Made by a program: the position numbers and the translations under genes
DNA from: Candidatus Aminicenantota bacterium
Lineage (GTDB): Bacteria; Acidobacteriota; Aminicenantia; Aminicenantales; UBA4085
Reading direction: 5' to 3'
Length of the DNA stretch: 64,000 bases
NCBI GenBank assembly: GCA_003141555.1
Contig: PLMN01000012.1
Location: forward strand, 1 to 64,000
The notes under the pieces: generated by a model
The model's input: the letters and a program-made list of their open reading frames with translations, nothing else
Told to the model about the DNA's origin: nothing
Database searches by the model: none
In this document: positions 39,184-48,700 of the stretch, piece after piece
Position numbering within the stretch: position 1 is the stretch's first letter
Layout: each line of letters opens with the position of its first letter

Positions 39184-40434
39184 CTACTCGTAGCGGAGGG
39201 AGACGATCGGGTCGACCCGGGCCGCCTTCCGGGCGGGGAAGATCCCGAAGAACAGCCCGACCGAGATCGAGACGAACAGCCCCATGAACACCGACCCGGG
39301 AGTGACGGTCGCGGGGAGCGGCGTCAAGGCCCGGACGAGGAAGGCCACCCCGAAGCCGACGAGCGTCCCCAGGATTCCCCCCGTCCCGGTGAGAACCATG
39401 GCCTCGATCAGGAATTGCCGGAGGATGTCCTTGGAGTAGGCTCCGAGCGCCTTGCGGAGGCCGATCTCCCGGGTCCGCTCCTTGGCCGAGACGAGCATGA
39501 TGTTCATGACCCCGATGCCGCCGACGAGCAGGCCGATCGAGGAGATGATGGTCATCACCAGATACGCCGCTCCGGTGATCTGGTTGTAGAGGTCGAGCAT
39601 CGAGTCCTGGGTGAAGACCGAGAAATCGTTGGACTTGCCGAAGGGGACCTTGCGCCGGGCCCTGAGGATGCTGGAGATCTCCTCGATCGTTTCCTGGATC
39701 GTGCCCGGCGTCCGGGGGACGGCGGCGATCTGGAGCTGGGACTTGTCGTAGGTGAACATCTTCATGAAGGTCGTGATCGGGATCGCGACGAGATTGTCGC
39801 GGCTCTGGCCGAACATCTCCCCCCGCTTGCTCATGATGCCCACGACCGTGAACTTTTCGGGGCCGACTCGGATTTCCTTGCCGAGCGCGCTTATGTGGGG
39901 GAACAAGGTCTCCGCGGTCTCGAAGCCGAGGAGCGCCGCCCGGCTCGAATGGAGGATCTCGGATTCCGTCAGGAACCGCCCTTCCTTGGGCAGGTAGAGG
40001 TTGTAGACGGCCGGGAATTTATCGGTGATGCCGACGATCATCGTGTTGTCGCTCTTGACATTCTGGTATTTGACCGGGATTTCCTCGAAGACGCTGGTTT
40101 GGAGGAGGGTCGTCACGGCCCGGACGAGCCTCGCCTCGCGCTCGATGGCCTTGGCGTCGTCGTAGGTCAAGTCTTTCCGCGTCCGTTGTTCCTCCGACAT
40201 CCTGCCCATCGTGACCGCGTCGTATTTCTGGATGATGATCAGATCCGAGCCGGCCGATTCGAGCTCCCGGACGAACGAGGCGTTGAGCCCGGAGATGATC
40301 GAGACCATGCCGATGACGGTCATGACCCCGATCATGATCCCGAGGAGCGTCAGGAACGAGCGGAGCTTGTGGGTCTTGATCGAGTCGAAGGCCATGGACA
40401 GGATCTCGCCGAAGATGCCGGAGCGGAGCTTCAT
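39184..40434 (-). CDS. MacB/FtsX-type ABC transporter permease (second of a pair)
   Basis: The 416-residue protein has one N-terminal transmembrane helix (KLRSFLTLLGIMIGVMTVIGMVSI), a large periplasmic MacB-type domain and three C-terminal helices. The FtsX core ends GVMNIMLVSAKERTREIGLRKALGA...GIFPARKAARVDPIVSLRYE. Proteins of this layout work mechanically on periplasmic substrates (peptides, lipoproteins, antibiotics) with a cytoplasmic ATPase. None is encoded next to it. It overlaps the upstream permease by 4 bp and the two are clear paralogues that probably form a heterodimer. Confidence 0.9.
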   Translation of the reverse strand: MKLRSGIFGEILSMAFDSIKTHKLRSFLTLLGIMIGVMTVIGMVSIISGLNASFVRELESAGSDLIIIQKYDAVTMGRMSEEQRTRKDLTYDDAKAIEREARLVRAVTTLLQTSVFEEIPVKYQNVKSDNTMIVGITDKFPAVYNLYLPKEGRFLTESEILHSSRAALLGFETAETLFPHISALGKEIRVGPEKFTVVGIMSKRGEMFGQSRDNLVAIPITTFMKMFTYDKSQLQIAAVPRTPGTIQETIEEISSILRARRKVPFGKSNDFSVFTQDSMLDLYNQITGAAYLVMTIISSIGLLVGGIGVMNIMLVSAKERTREIGLRKALGAYSKDILRQFLIEAMVLTGTGGILGTLVGFGVAFLVRALTPLPATVTPGSVFMGLFVSISVGLFFGIFPARKAARVDPIVSLRYE

Positions 40435-41666
40435 TGTTCGGACCTCAGGGCCTCGACGGGGTTGAGCTTGGCCGCCTTGTTGGCGGGGTAGATGCCGAAG
40501 AACAGGCCGATCGAGGTGGACATGACGAGGGCCATCAATACGGAGAACGGCTCCACGCTCGAGGGGAATCCGGTCGCGGCCGAGACGCCTTTGGCCAGGA
40601 TGATGCCGAGGACGATCCCGATCAGGCCCCCGAGACCGCTGATGGTCGAGGATTCGATCAGGAACTGGAAGAGGATGTTGTCCCGGCGGGCCCCGATCGC
40701 CATTCGGATGCCGATCTCCTTGGTCCGCTCGGTCACCGAGACGAGCATGATGTTCATGACCACGATCCCGCCCACGAGGAGGGCGATCGCGGCGATGCCG
40801 ATCATGGCGAAATAGATGCCCGTGGTCGCGGTCTTGTAGAACTGGATGAACGTTTCGGACGTCCGGAAGGAGAAGTCGTCGGGCTTTTCGAACGGGAGCT
40901 TCCGGGCGGAGCGGAGAATCGTCCGAACCTCCTCCTGGGCCGCGGCCATCTCCTCAAGGGAGACGGTGTGGATGTTGATGTCGATCGACCGCCGCGAGCC
41001 GTAGAGCTTGGTGAAGGTCGTGATCGGAATTCGCAGGTAATTGTCCTGGCTCATGCCCAGGATCTTGCCCTTCTCCTTGCCGATGCCGATCACGAGGAAA
41101 TTGTCGGAGCCGGCCCGGATCCATTTGCCCAGGGGATCGGTCCCGGTGAAGAGGTTTTTGGCGATCTCGGACCCGATGACGCACACGCTCCGGGAATGGT
41201 CCTCATCCTCGCGCTGGATGTGCCGCCCGCCCGTCAGTTCGACGACCGACCCGATCAGGTGGTCGAGGTGGGTCACGCCTCGGACCTGGACGTCCTTGAT
41301 CTGCTGGCTGCCGTATTTCACGTTTCGGGTCGTGCTCGCGCTCGCTCCGATGAGGTCGGCGTGGGTGGATTTGGCCCGGAGAAGCTGCATCTCCTCCAGG
41401 GTGATGTCCTTTCGCTTCATCTGCTCCTTGAAATCTTTGAGCGACATCCCGATGGACCCGAACTTGGAGACGGCGAAGTCGTTGGCCCCATAGAAGGACA
41501 TCTTGGAGTAGACGTAGTTGTTGAGTCCCTGGATGACCGATACTACGGCGATAATGGTCAAGACGCCGATGATGATGCCCAGGAGGGTCAGGAACGTCCG
41601 GAGCTTGTTCGACCAGAGCGATCCCATCGCCATCCCGAACGATTCGCCGACGTTGATTTTGGCCAT
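40431..41666 (-). CDS. MacB/FtsX-type ABC transporter permease (first of a pair)
   Basis: The 411-residue paralogue of the following gene has the same layout: N-terminal helix (NKLRTFLTLLGIIIGVLTIIAVVSV), periplasmic domain, and three C-terminal helices with GGIVVMNIMLVSVTERTKEIGIRMAIGARRDNILFQFLIE and the ending YPANKAAKLNPVEALRSEQ. With its partner it forms a two-gene unit lacking an ATPase and a membrane-fusion protein. The start has no clear ribosome binding site. Just upstream is an AT-rich palindromic region. Confidence 0.9.
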   Translation of the reverse strand: MAKINVGESFGMAMGSLWSNKLRTFLTLLGIIIGVLTIIAVVSVIQGLNNYVYSKMSFYGANDFAVSKFGSIGMSLKDFKEQMKRKDITLEEMQLLRAKSTHADLIGASASTTRNVKYGSQQIKDVQVRGVTHLDHLIGSVVELTGGRHIQREDEDHSRSVCVIGSEIAKNLFTGTDPLGKWIRAGSDNFLVIGIGKEKGKILGMSQDNYLRIPITTFTKLYGSRRSIDINIHTVSLEEMAAAQEEVRTILRSARKLPFEKPDDFSFRTSETFIQFYKTATTGIYFAMIGIAAIALLVGGIVVMNIMLVSVTERTKEIGIRMAIGARRDNILFQFLIESSTISGLGGLIGIVLGIILAKGVSAATGFPSSVEPFSVLMALVMSTSIGLFFGIYPANKAAKLNPVEALRSEQ

Positions 41667-41670
41667 GGTC

Positions 41671-41711
41671 TATGAATTTGTTATTTTACATGAATTCATA
41701 CGGATTTGCGA
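41671..41711 (-). promoter_or_regulatory. AT-rich palindromic promoter region of the permease pair
   Basis: On the minus strand a TAAAAT -10 box (41683-41688) lies 17 bp from a weak -35 (41706-41711). The perfect palindrome ATGAATTCAT (41690-41699) falls in the spacer, and TATGAATT (41671-41678) with AATTCATA (41693-41700) forms a wider inverted repeat. The rest of the 41667-41883 gap holds only the promoter of the next gene. Confidence 0.4.
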
Positions 41712-41825
41712 CGCAAAGGTTTCGGGGGGGCGGCCCTCTCCCCCGAGCCGCCGGCGGGGCCGCAATGGTCACGCCTACGGCGCATGCGGCGCCGCCCTGC
41801 GGAAAGCCGCCTCGAGATGGTTCGA

Positions 41826-41855
41826 TTGACAATCGGGGGGCATTCCGCTGACAAT
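41826..41855 (+). promoter_or_regulatory. Promoter of the outer-membrane barrel gene
   Basis: A perfect TTGACA (41826-41831) and GACAAT (41850-41855) with an 18-bp spacer. The leader would be about 22 nt and include GGAGAA before the ATG at 41884. Confidence 0.5.
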
Positions 41856-41883
41856 GAGTGCGGAGGAGCGGAAGGAGAATTCC

Positions 41884-42444
41884 ATGAAACGTGCGATCAT
41901 CCTCGTGCTCGCCCTGGCGATCTTCTGGCCGGCGGCCAACGCGTTCTCCCAGGTCGGCTTCTACGTCGGGGGCTACGCCGGGGCCTCCGAGCAGACGCCC
42001 AGCTTCGACCTTGCCCAGTTCAACACGGACACGACCTTCGTCTACGGCCTCCGGGGCGGGATCCGGATCCTGATGCTCGCCCTCGAGCTCAACTACTTCC
42101 GGGCGGTCCACAACATCTCGATGGGGAACTTCGTCACGTTCCAATGGAACGGCCTGGCGAACGACTTCAGCTACATCGGGGCCAGCCTGCGCTGGATCTT
42201 CTCCCTGGCCATCCTCCATCCTTATCTCGTCGCCGGCTACGGCTACTACACGGTCGATATCCAGACCCTCGACAAAGTCCGGGACGGCGGCTATCACTTC
42301 GGGGCCGGCCTCGAAGTGAGCCTCGGCAGCAAGATTTCGGTCGTCCTGGAAGGGAAATACCACCACGTTACGGTCGACATCTCGAACATCAACCTCGGCC
42401 TCGGCAATTTCATCCTGACCGCCGGGTTGAACCTCAACTTCTGA
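41884..42444 (+). CDS. Small outer-membrane beta-barrel protein
   Basis: The 186-residue protein has a signal peptide (KRAIILVLALAIFWPAANAFSQ). The mature part consists of alternating amphipathic strands with many glycines and aromatics (VGFYVGGYAGASEQ, FVYGLRGGIRILMLALELNYF, LHPYLVAGYGYYTVDI, YHFGAGLEVSLG) and a terminal phenylalanine (AGLNLNF). This is an eight-stranded OmpA/OmpX-like porin fold; function cannot be assigned. Start 41884 is chosen for the GGAGAA site and the signal peptide. Its stop overlaps the next ATG by one base. Confidence 0.75.
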   Translation: MKRAIILVLALAIFWPAANAFSQVGFYVGGYAGASEQTPSFDLAQFNTDTTFVYGLRGGIRILMLALELNYFRAVHNISMGNFVTFQWNGLANDFSYIGASLRWIFSLAILHPYLVAGYGYYTVDIQTLDKVRDGGYHFGAGLEVSLGSKISVVLEGKYHHVTVDISNINLGLGNFILTAGLNLNF

Positions 42445-43181
42445 TGCAGATCCGGCTGAACAAGCTCCTGTCCCAGCGGGGCATCGCCTCGCGCCGCGAG
42501 GCGGACCGCCTGATCGGGGAGGGTTGCGTCGAGGTCAACGGCCGCCTGGTCCAGGAGCTCGGGACCAAGGTCGACGACGCAAAGGACCGGATCACGGTCA
42601 AAGGCCACAAGGTCAAGCCCGGCCGCGAGCTCGTCTACATGGCCCTCCACAAGCCGCCCGGGTACCTCGTGACGCTCCATGATCCGCTCGGCCGGCCCAC
42701 GGTCCGGACCCTGATCCCCAAGCTTCCCGAAGGCGTGTTTCCGGTCGGGCGCCTCGACCGTGAGAGCGAGGGGCTCCTGCTCCTGACCAACGACGGCGAG
42801 CTCGCTTTCCGCCTGACCCATCCGCGCTACGAAGTTCCCAAGATTTACCTCGTCCGGGTCGAAGGCGCGGTCGGAGCCGACGCGATCGCGAAGCTCGAGG
42901 CGGGCGTCCTCGTGGAAGGGAAGAAAACCGCCCCGGCCAGGATCAAGGCCCTCGAGACGCGGGAGGCGTTCACCGTCCTCCAGGTCGAGATCCACGAGGG
43001 CCGGAAGCGCGAGATCCGGCTGATGTTCTCCTCGGTCGGGCATGAGGTCATCCGCCTGGAGCGGGCGAGCTTCGGCGGGATCCGCCTTGAGCGGCTGGAG
43101 CCCGGCCGCTGGCGGTTCCTCAAGGCCGCCGAAGTCCGGCGACTGCGGCGGCTCGTCGGGCTGGAGACGGTGTCTGACTAG
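42444..43181 (+). CDS. rRNA pseudouridine synthase (RsuA/RluB family)
   Basis: The 245-residue enzyme has an N-terminal S4 RNA-binding domain (MQIRLNKLLSQRGIASRREADRL...VNGRLV) and the RsuA-type catalytic domain. The catalytic aspartate is in FPVGRLDRESEGLLLLTNDGELAFRLTHP, and the ending HEGRKREIRLMFSSVGHEVIRLERASFGGI is typical. It isomerises a uridine in 16S or 23S rRNA; the RluB type (23S) is the most common match for this length, but the target base is not certain. It is translationally coupled to the barrel gene upstream, and the next gene starts 1 bp after its stop. Confidence 0.9.
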   Translation: MQIRLNKLLSQRGIASRREADRLIGEGCVEVNGRLVQELGTKVDDAKDRITVKGHKVKPGRELVYMALHKPPGYLVTLHDPLGRPTVRTLIPKLPEGVFPVGRLDRESEGLLLLTNDGELAFRLTHPRYEVPKIYLVRVEGAVGADAIAKLEAGVLVEGKKTAPARIKALETREAFTVLQVEIHEGRKREIRLMFSSVGHEVIRLERASFGGIRLERLEPGRWRFLKAAEVRRLRRLVGLETVSD

Positions 43182-43182
43182 G

Positions 43183-45585
43183 ATGGGAGCGGGCCGCATC
43201 CTCCGGCGGCCGGAGCTCCCGGCCCTCCTCGCCTTCGCCGCCCTGACCCTGGCCCTGACCTTCCCGCTCGTCCTCCACCTCGGCGACCGCGTGGCCGGCG
43301 ACGCCCGCGACCCGATGTATGCGCTCTGGCTCCTCTCCTGGGACGCCCGGGCCGCGGCCGGCAATCCGCTTCATTTCGCCGACGGCAATATTTTTTATCC
43401 TCACCGCGGGGCGGCTTTTTACGGCGATGCCGTTCCTGCCTTGGCCTTGTTCGCGGCGCCCGTCCGCCTGTTGACCGGCAATCCGGTCACGGCCTATAAC
43501 GTCCTGTTCCTGCTGTCGTTCGTCCTCTCCGGCTTCGGGGCGTATCTCCTGGTGAAGCGCCTGACCTCGTCCCGGAACGCGGCCTTCGTCGCCGGCCTGG
43601 TCTTCGCCTTTTTCCCCTATCGTTTCGCCCATCTCGGACACCTGGAGCTCCTGTTCTGCGACTGGATCCCGTATTGTTTCCTGTTCCTCCACCGCTATTT
43701 CGACGAGCCCTCGCTCCGGAACATGATGGGAATCGCCGGCTTCTACATCCTCCAGGCGTTGAGCTGCGCCTATTACGGCCAATTCATGACATTTTTCATC
43801 GGCCTCGCCGGCCTCTATTTCGCCGCCCGGAGCGGGGCGCTCCGGAGTCCCCGGTTCTGGCGGGACGCCGGGCTCGCCGCGGCTCTGGCGGCCGCCGTCC
43901 TCGGACCCTATTTCCTGGCGATGCTCCAGGTCCACCGGAGACTGCTGTTTTCCCGGGCCCTTTGGGAGGTCAAGCTCTACAGCGCCGAATTGCAGAGCTA
44001 CCTGGCTGCTCCCCCGATCAACCGCGTCTGGGGCCGGCTCACCGGCGGGCTGGGCGCGCAGGAATGGCAGCTTTTCCCGGGCCTCGTGCCCGTCGTCCTG
44101 AGCCTGGCCTGGGTGTTCTGGAAAAAAGCGGACGCCGCGAGGCAGGCGCCGCCCGCGGACGCGTCGCGCGCCCGAATCGCCTGGGGCTTCCGCGTTTGGG
44201 ACGCGGCGAACGCTGCCCTTTTCCTGTGCGTCGTCTATTTGGGGATTTGGGGAGGGCGCGGGGTCACCGTCGAGGGCATCTGGATTTCCACGCGGACGCT
44301 CCAGGACCCCATGGCGATCCTCCTTGCGTCGCTCCTGCTGCGCTTGTTCCTCGCCGCGCCCACACGGCGGAGATGGGGCGCGGCCTGGCGCGCCCTCTCG
44401 CCTCCTGAAAAAGCGTACGCTCTGATCGTCGCTGCGGGCTGGCTGCTGTCGTTCGGCCCCGAGATCCGAATCCTGGGGCGGTCGATCATCGCCGGGCCTT
44501 ACGCCTTATTTTTCGACTGGGTGCCGGGCTTTCAAAACGTCCGCGTTCCCAGCCGCTTCGCGGTCATGGTCATGCTCGGCTTGTCGGTCATGAGCGGCTG
44601 GGGGGTCTTGCGCCTCGCCGGCCGCCGGAAGACGGCGAAATTTGCGACTCTGATCGCCGGCGCCGCGGCCGCCCTGGTCATCATCGAGGGGCTGGCGGTT
44701 CCCATTCCCCTGTCGCCCGTGCCCGTCGGCGACCGCATCCCGGCCATCTACGCCGACGTCGCCCGGCTTCCCGAGAACGCCGTCCTCGTCGAGCTGCCCA
44801 TGCCCGGCCGGGACGGCGACGAGTCGGACGAAGCCCCGGCGGTGTACTTCTCGAGCTATCACTGGCGGCGGATCGTCAACGGCTACAGCGGCAATGCGCC
44901 TCCGGGCTACCGCCTGATCCGGGAGGCGATGGAGAATTTTCCCAGCGTCGCGACGCTCGATCTTCTCCGCGATCTCGGCGTCGAGTACGTCCTCATCCAC
45001 GGCCGGGGATACAGGGCCCCGAAAGGGGAGGAGATGCTCCGGGGGCTGGACGCGTTCGGCACCCTCGTCGAGCCCGTCGCGGAGAAGGACGGGGACCATC
45101 TTATCCGCCTGAAGCTCCCGCCCGCCGCCGCGGCGCCCGCTGGCGAGGTCCTCCGCCCCGTCGGCGACGCGAAAAAGTGGAGCGCGGTTGCGACCCTGAA
45201 CCCTAAGGACGCCCATCTGGCGTTCGACGGCGACCCGGCGACGGGCTGGTCCACCGGATATCGCCAGAGGAAGGGGGATTCGTTCGAGATCGATTTCGGC
45301 GAATCGCTCGAGTTCCGGAAAATCGAGCTCCGTTTGGGGACGAATCCCCTCGATTTTCCCCGCGATTTTGTCGTCGAAGCCTCGGCTGACGGCGGGACCT
45401 GGTTCCGGATCTTCGAGCGGAGGGGATTCTTCCCGGCCGTGGATAAGCGGACGATCGAGGATGTCCTGGATTACGTCGTCCCGATCCCGGTCGAGCCGAC
45501 GTCCGCCCGGAGAGTGCGAATCACGCTGAATGGATCCCATGCCGAGCGCCATTGGTCGATCGCCGAAATCTTGATGTTGAAATAG
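43183..45585 (+). CDS. Polytopic membrane protein (GT-C-like) with C-terminal discoidin (F5/8 type C) domain
   Basis: The 800-residue protein has about ten or more hydrophobic helices in the first 520 residues. The opening (LTFPLVLHLGDRVAGDARDPMYALWLLSWDAR, then FPYRFAHLGHLELLFCDWIPYCFLFLHRYF) resembles polyprenol-phosphate-sugar-dependent GT-C glycosyltransferases. A periplasmic alpha/beta part follows (about 520-640). The end, about 670-795, reads as a discoidin/carbohydrate-binding domain: AHLAFDGDPATGWSTGYRQRKGDSFEIDFGE and FVVEASADGGTWFRIFE. The combination suggests sugar transfer onto a surface polymer with a binding module outside, but catalytic residues are not certain. It shares a transcript with the pseudouridine synthase. 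Confidence 0.7.
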   Translation: MGAGRILRRPELPALLAFAALTLALTFPLVLHLGDRVAGDARDPMYALWLLSWDARAAAGNPLHFADGNIFYPHRGAAFYGDAVPALALFAAPVRLLTGNPVTAYNVLFLLSFVLSGFGAYLLVKRLTSSRNAAFVAGLVFAFFPYRFAHLGHLELLFCDWIPYCFLFLHRYFDEPSLRNMMGIAGFYILQALSCAYYGQFMTFFIGLAGLYFAARSGALRSPRFWRDAGLAAALAAAVLGPYFLAMLQVHRRLLFSRALWEVKLYSAELQSYLAAPPINRVWGRLTGGLGAQEWQLFPGLVPVVLSLAWVFWKKADAARQAPPADASRARIAWGFRVWDAANAALFLCVVYLGIWGGRGVTVEGIWISTRTLQDPMAILLASLLLRLFLAAPTRRRWGAAWRALSPPEKAYALIVAAGWLLSFGPEIRILGRSIIAGPYALFFDWVPGFQNVRVPSRFAVMVMLGLSVMSGWGVLRLAGRRKTAKFATLIAGAAAALVIIEGLAVPIPLSPVPVGDRIPAIYADVARLPENAVLVELPMPGRDGDESDEAPAVYFSSYHWRRIVNGYSGNAPPGYRLIREAMENFPSVATLDLLRDLGVEYVLIHGRGYRAPKGEEMLRGLDAFGTLVEPVAEKDGDHLIRLKLPPAAAAPAGEVLRPVGDAKKWSAVATLNPKDAHLAFDGDPATGWSTGYRQRKGDSFEIDFGESLEFRKIELRLGTNPLDFPRDFVVEASADGGTWFRIFERRGFFPAVDKRTIEDVLDYVVPIPVEPTSARRVRITLNGSHAERHWSIAEILMLK

Positions 45586-45596
45586 GGGGCCATGGC

Positions 45597-45712
45597 CAGC
45601 CGACGCTTTACGTCGTCCCGAGGCTTTGCGAGGGACCCCCTCTTCCTCGGAGCGGCCATCGATCAGCAGAGGAGATTCCTCGCTGCGCTCGGGATGACAA
45701 CGACATCGTGGA
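45597..45712. repeat. Dispersed intergenic repeat
   Basis: The stretch includes GAGATTCCTCGCTGCGCT-type sequence (45671-45705). Read on the minus strand it translates to SSRAQRGISS, and in another frame to VVIPSAARNLLC. These strings recur as spurious frames in many bacterial genomes because the element is a widespread non-coding repeat. It fills the gap ahead of the DUF6067 gene. No coding role is likely. Confidence 0.5.
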
Positions 45713-45716
45713 GGGC

Positions 45717-48700
45717 ATGATGAAATATCTGCGCTGGATCGCGCTCCTCAGCCTCATTGTTGCCGCCGCGCCGTCGCCCGGCCAGGAGACCCGGCCGCCA
45801 ACGGGCGCCTGGAACGCGGACGAGCTCGGCAACCACCGGGCCGTCGTACGGGTCGACATCAAGGCCGACGCCGTCCTGGTCCGGATCCCGTGGCGGCGAC
45901 GAGACGCGGACCCGGAGAAAAAGGGCCTCATCGTCGTCGACGCCGCGTCGGGCGCGCGCCTGAAGAACGTCCTGGCCGTCGCGGTCAACCGGGAGTACGG
46001 CGACGTCGCCTTCCAGCCCGCCTCGGGACCGGGCGATTATTACGTTTACTACATGCCCTATCGGCTGACCGGCAGCCGGAATTATCCGAACGCGGTCTAC
46101 TTGGCCCCGGAAAAGACGGCTGAGCCGGCCTGGCTGGCCCGGAACGGCCTCGATCCCGCCCGGATGGTCGGCCCCGACCTCGGGAAATTCACTCGGGCCG
46201 AGGCCGTGGAAATCCAGTCCGTGGACGCGTTCAACTCGTTCTCCCCGATGGAGGTGATTGCTACGGCCGCGGAGACGAAGGACCTGCTGGCGAAATATCC
46301 GGACCCGCCCTATCTCCTCTTCCCCGAAGACCGGATGTTCTCGATCCGGATGACCGACGACCTGCCCCAGCGCTGGATCAAGTCCGGCCCTGGCCGGGAG
46401 TTCGCCGGAGAGGCGGCCCGCGGCGAGTTCTACGCTTTCCAAATAGGGCTCTACGCCAGCCGAACGGACATCGCCGGCGTAGCGGTCGAGTTCGGCGACC
46501 TGAAGCCGGCCGGGGGCGGAGCGGGCTCCATCCCGGCCTCGGCCTTCCGGTCGGTGAACACCGGCGGCACGGACTGGAACGGCGAGCCTTTGAAGAAAAT
46601 CGTGGCCGTGGCCAAGGGCAAAGTCCAGGCGCTGTGGTGCGGGGTGCAGGTCCCGCGGGACGCGGCGGCCGGCGACTACGAAGGCGTCGTCCGGGTCAAA
46701 CCCCAGGGCCTGCCTGAGGCGCAGGTCCGGTTCAAGCTAACCGTGACAAGCGCCGTGCTCGAAGACGGCGGGGACGGCGATCCGTCCCGGATGTCGCGAC
46801 TCCGCTGGTTGGACTCGATGCTCGCCTTCGACGATGAGATCGTGGCCCCGTTCACCGCCCTTCGGGTCCAGGCCGATGCCGTGAGTTGCCTGGGCCGGAC
46901 GGTCCTCCTCAACGCGGCGGGCCTCCCGCGCCAGATCCAGAGCTTCTTCACGCCGGACGTGACGAGCATCTCCACCAAGGGGTGCGACCTCCTGGCCGCG
47001 CCGCTCGACCTCGTCGTCGAGGACGTGGGCGGAACCAAACGAGTTTGGACCGACGCCGGAGTCAAATTTGTCGTGCAGAAACCCGGCGCGGTCGCCTGGG
47101 AGTCCGCCCGGAGCTCGGGGCCCCTTTCGGCCGAGATCTGCGGCCGGATGGAAATGGACGGCTTCCTCGAGTTCAAGGTCCGGATCGCGGCCGCCCAGCC
47201 GACCGAAGTGAAGGACATCGCCCTCGAAATCCCGCTTCTCGAGAGCGTCGCGAAATACATGATGGGCCTGGGGGCCAAGGGCGGCCTCCGGCCACCCGAT
47301 TTCCAATGGGCCTGGGACGCGAAGAAGAATCAGGACGCGCTGTGGATCGGCGATGTCAACGCCGGCCTCCAGGTCGGCTTCCGCGCCGAAAATTACTCCC
47401 GGCCGCTTAACACAAACTTTTACTTGAGCAAACCGCTGGCTATGCCGCCCTCGTGGTTCAATGAAGGCAAAGGCGGGGTCACGGTCAAGTCCGCGGGCGC
47501 GGCGTGTGTCCTCTTCCGGGCGGCGAGCGGGCCGCGCCGCCTTCAGCCCGGCGAGGACCTCCATTTCGATTTCATCCTGCTCCTGACCCCGTTCAAGACG
47601 ATCGATACGAAGGGCCAATGGGCGACGCGGTTCCTCCATGCCTATAAGCCCCTGGACGAGGTCGCGGCGACCGGGGCCAACACGATCAATATCCACCACG
47701 CGACCGAGATCAACCCTTACATCAACTATCCGTTTCTCCGGGCCCCGGAGATGAAGGCCTACATCGACGACGCTCACCGGCGGGGATTCAAGGTCAAGAT
47801 CTACGACACCATCCGCGAGCTCTCGAATCACGCCCCCGAGATCTTCGCCCTGCGCAGCCTCGGAAGCGAGATCTTCTCCCACGGCCCGGGCCGGGGGTAT
47901 TCCTGGCTCCAGGAGCACCTCGGCGGCGATTACATCTCCGCCTGGTTCGTCCCTCAGCTCAAGGACGCGGCCGTGGTCAACAGCGGGATGTCGCGCTGGC
48001 ACAACTATTACATCGAAGGGCTGAACTGGGTGGCGAAGAACGTCGGGATCGACGGTCTGTACATCGACGACCTGGCCTTCGACCGGACGACGATGAAGCG
48101 CGTCCGCAAGGTCCTCGACCGGAACCGGCCGGGGGCCCTCATCGATCTTCACTCGGCCAACCAGTACAACCCGCGCGACGGATACGCCTCGAGCGCCAAT
48201 CTCTACCTCGACGACCTGCCCTATATCAACCGCCTCTGGTTCGGCGAGTATTTCGACTATGCGGGCTCGCCCCCCGACTACTGGCTCGTCGAAATCTCCG
48301 GAATCCCGTTCGGCTTGATGGGGGAGATGCTCCAGGACGGGGGCAACCCCTGGCGGGGCATGATCTACGGCATGACCAACCGCCTGCCCTGGTCGGGGAA
48401 GAATCCTGCCGACATTTGGAAGGTCTGGGACGAGTTCGGAATGGCGGACGCTAAGATGACGGGCTACTGGGTCGAGGCGAATCCGGTCAAGACCGATAAC
48501 CCGGCCATCCTGGCCACGTCCTACATAAAGAAAGGGCGAGCCCTGATCTCCCTCGCCAGTTGGTCGCCGGGGCCGGCCACGGCCCGGCTGAACATCGACT
48601 GGAAGGCGCTGGGCTTGGATCCGGCCAAGGCGCGGCTGCGAGCGCCGGCGATCCCTGAAGTCCAATTCGCGACGACGTTCGCCCCCGGCGACCCGATCCC

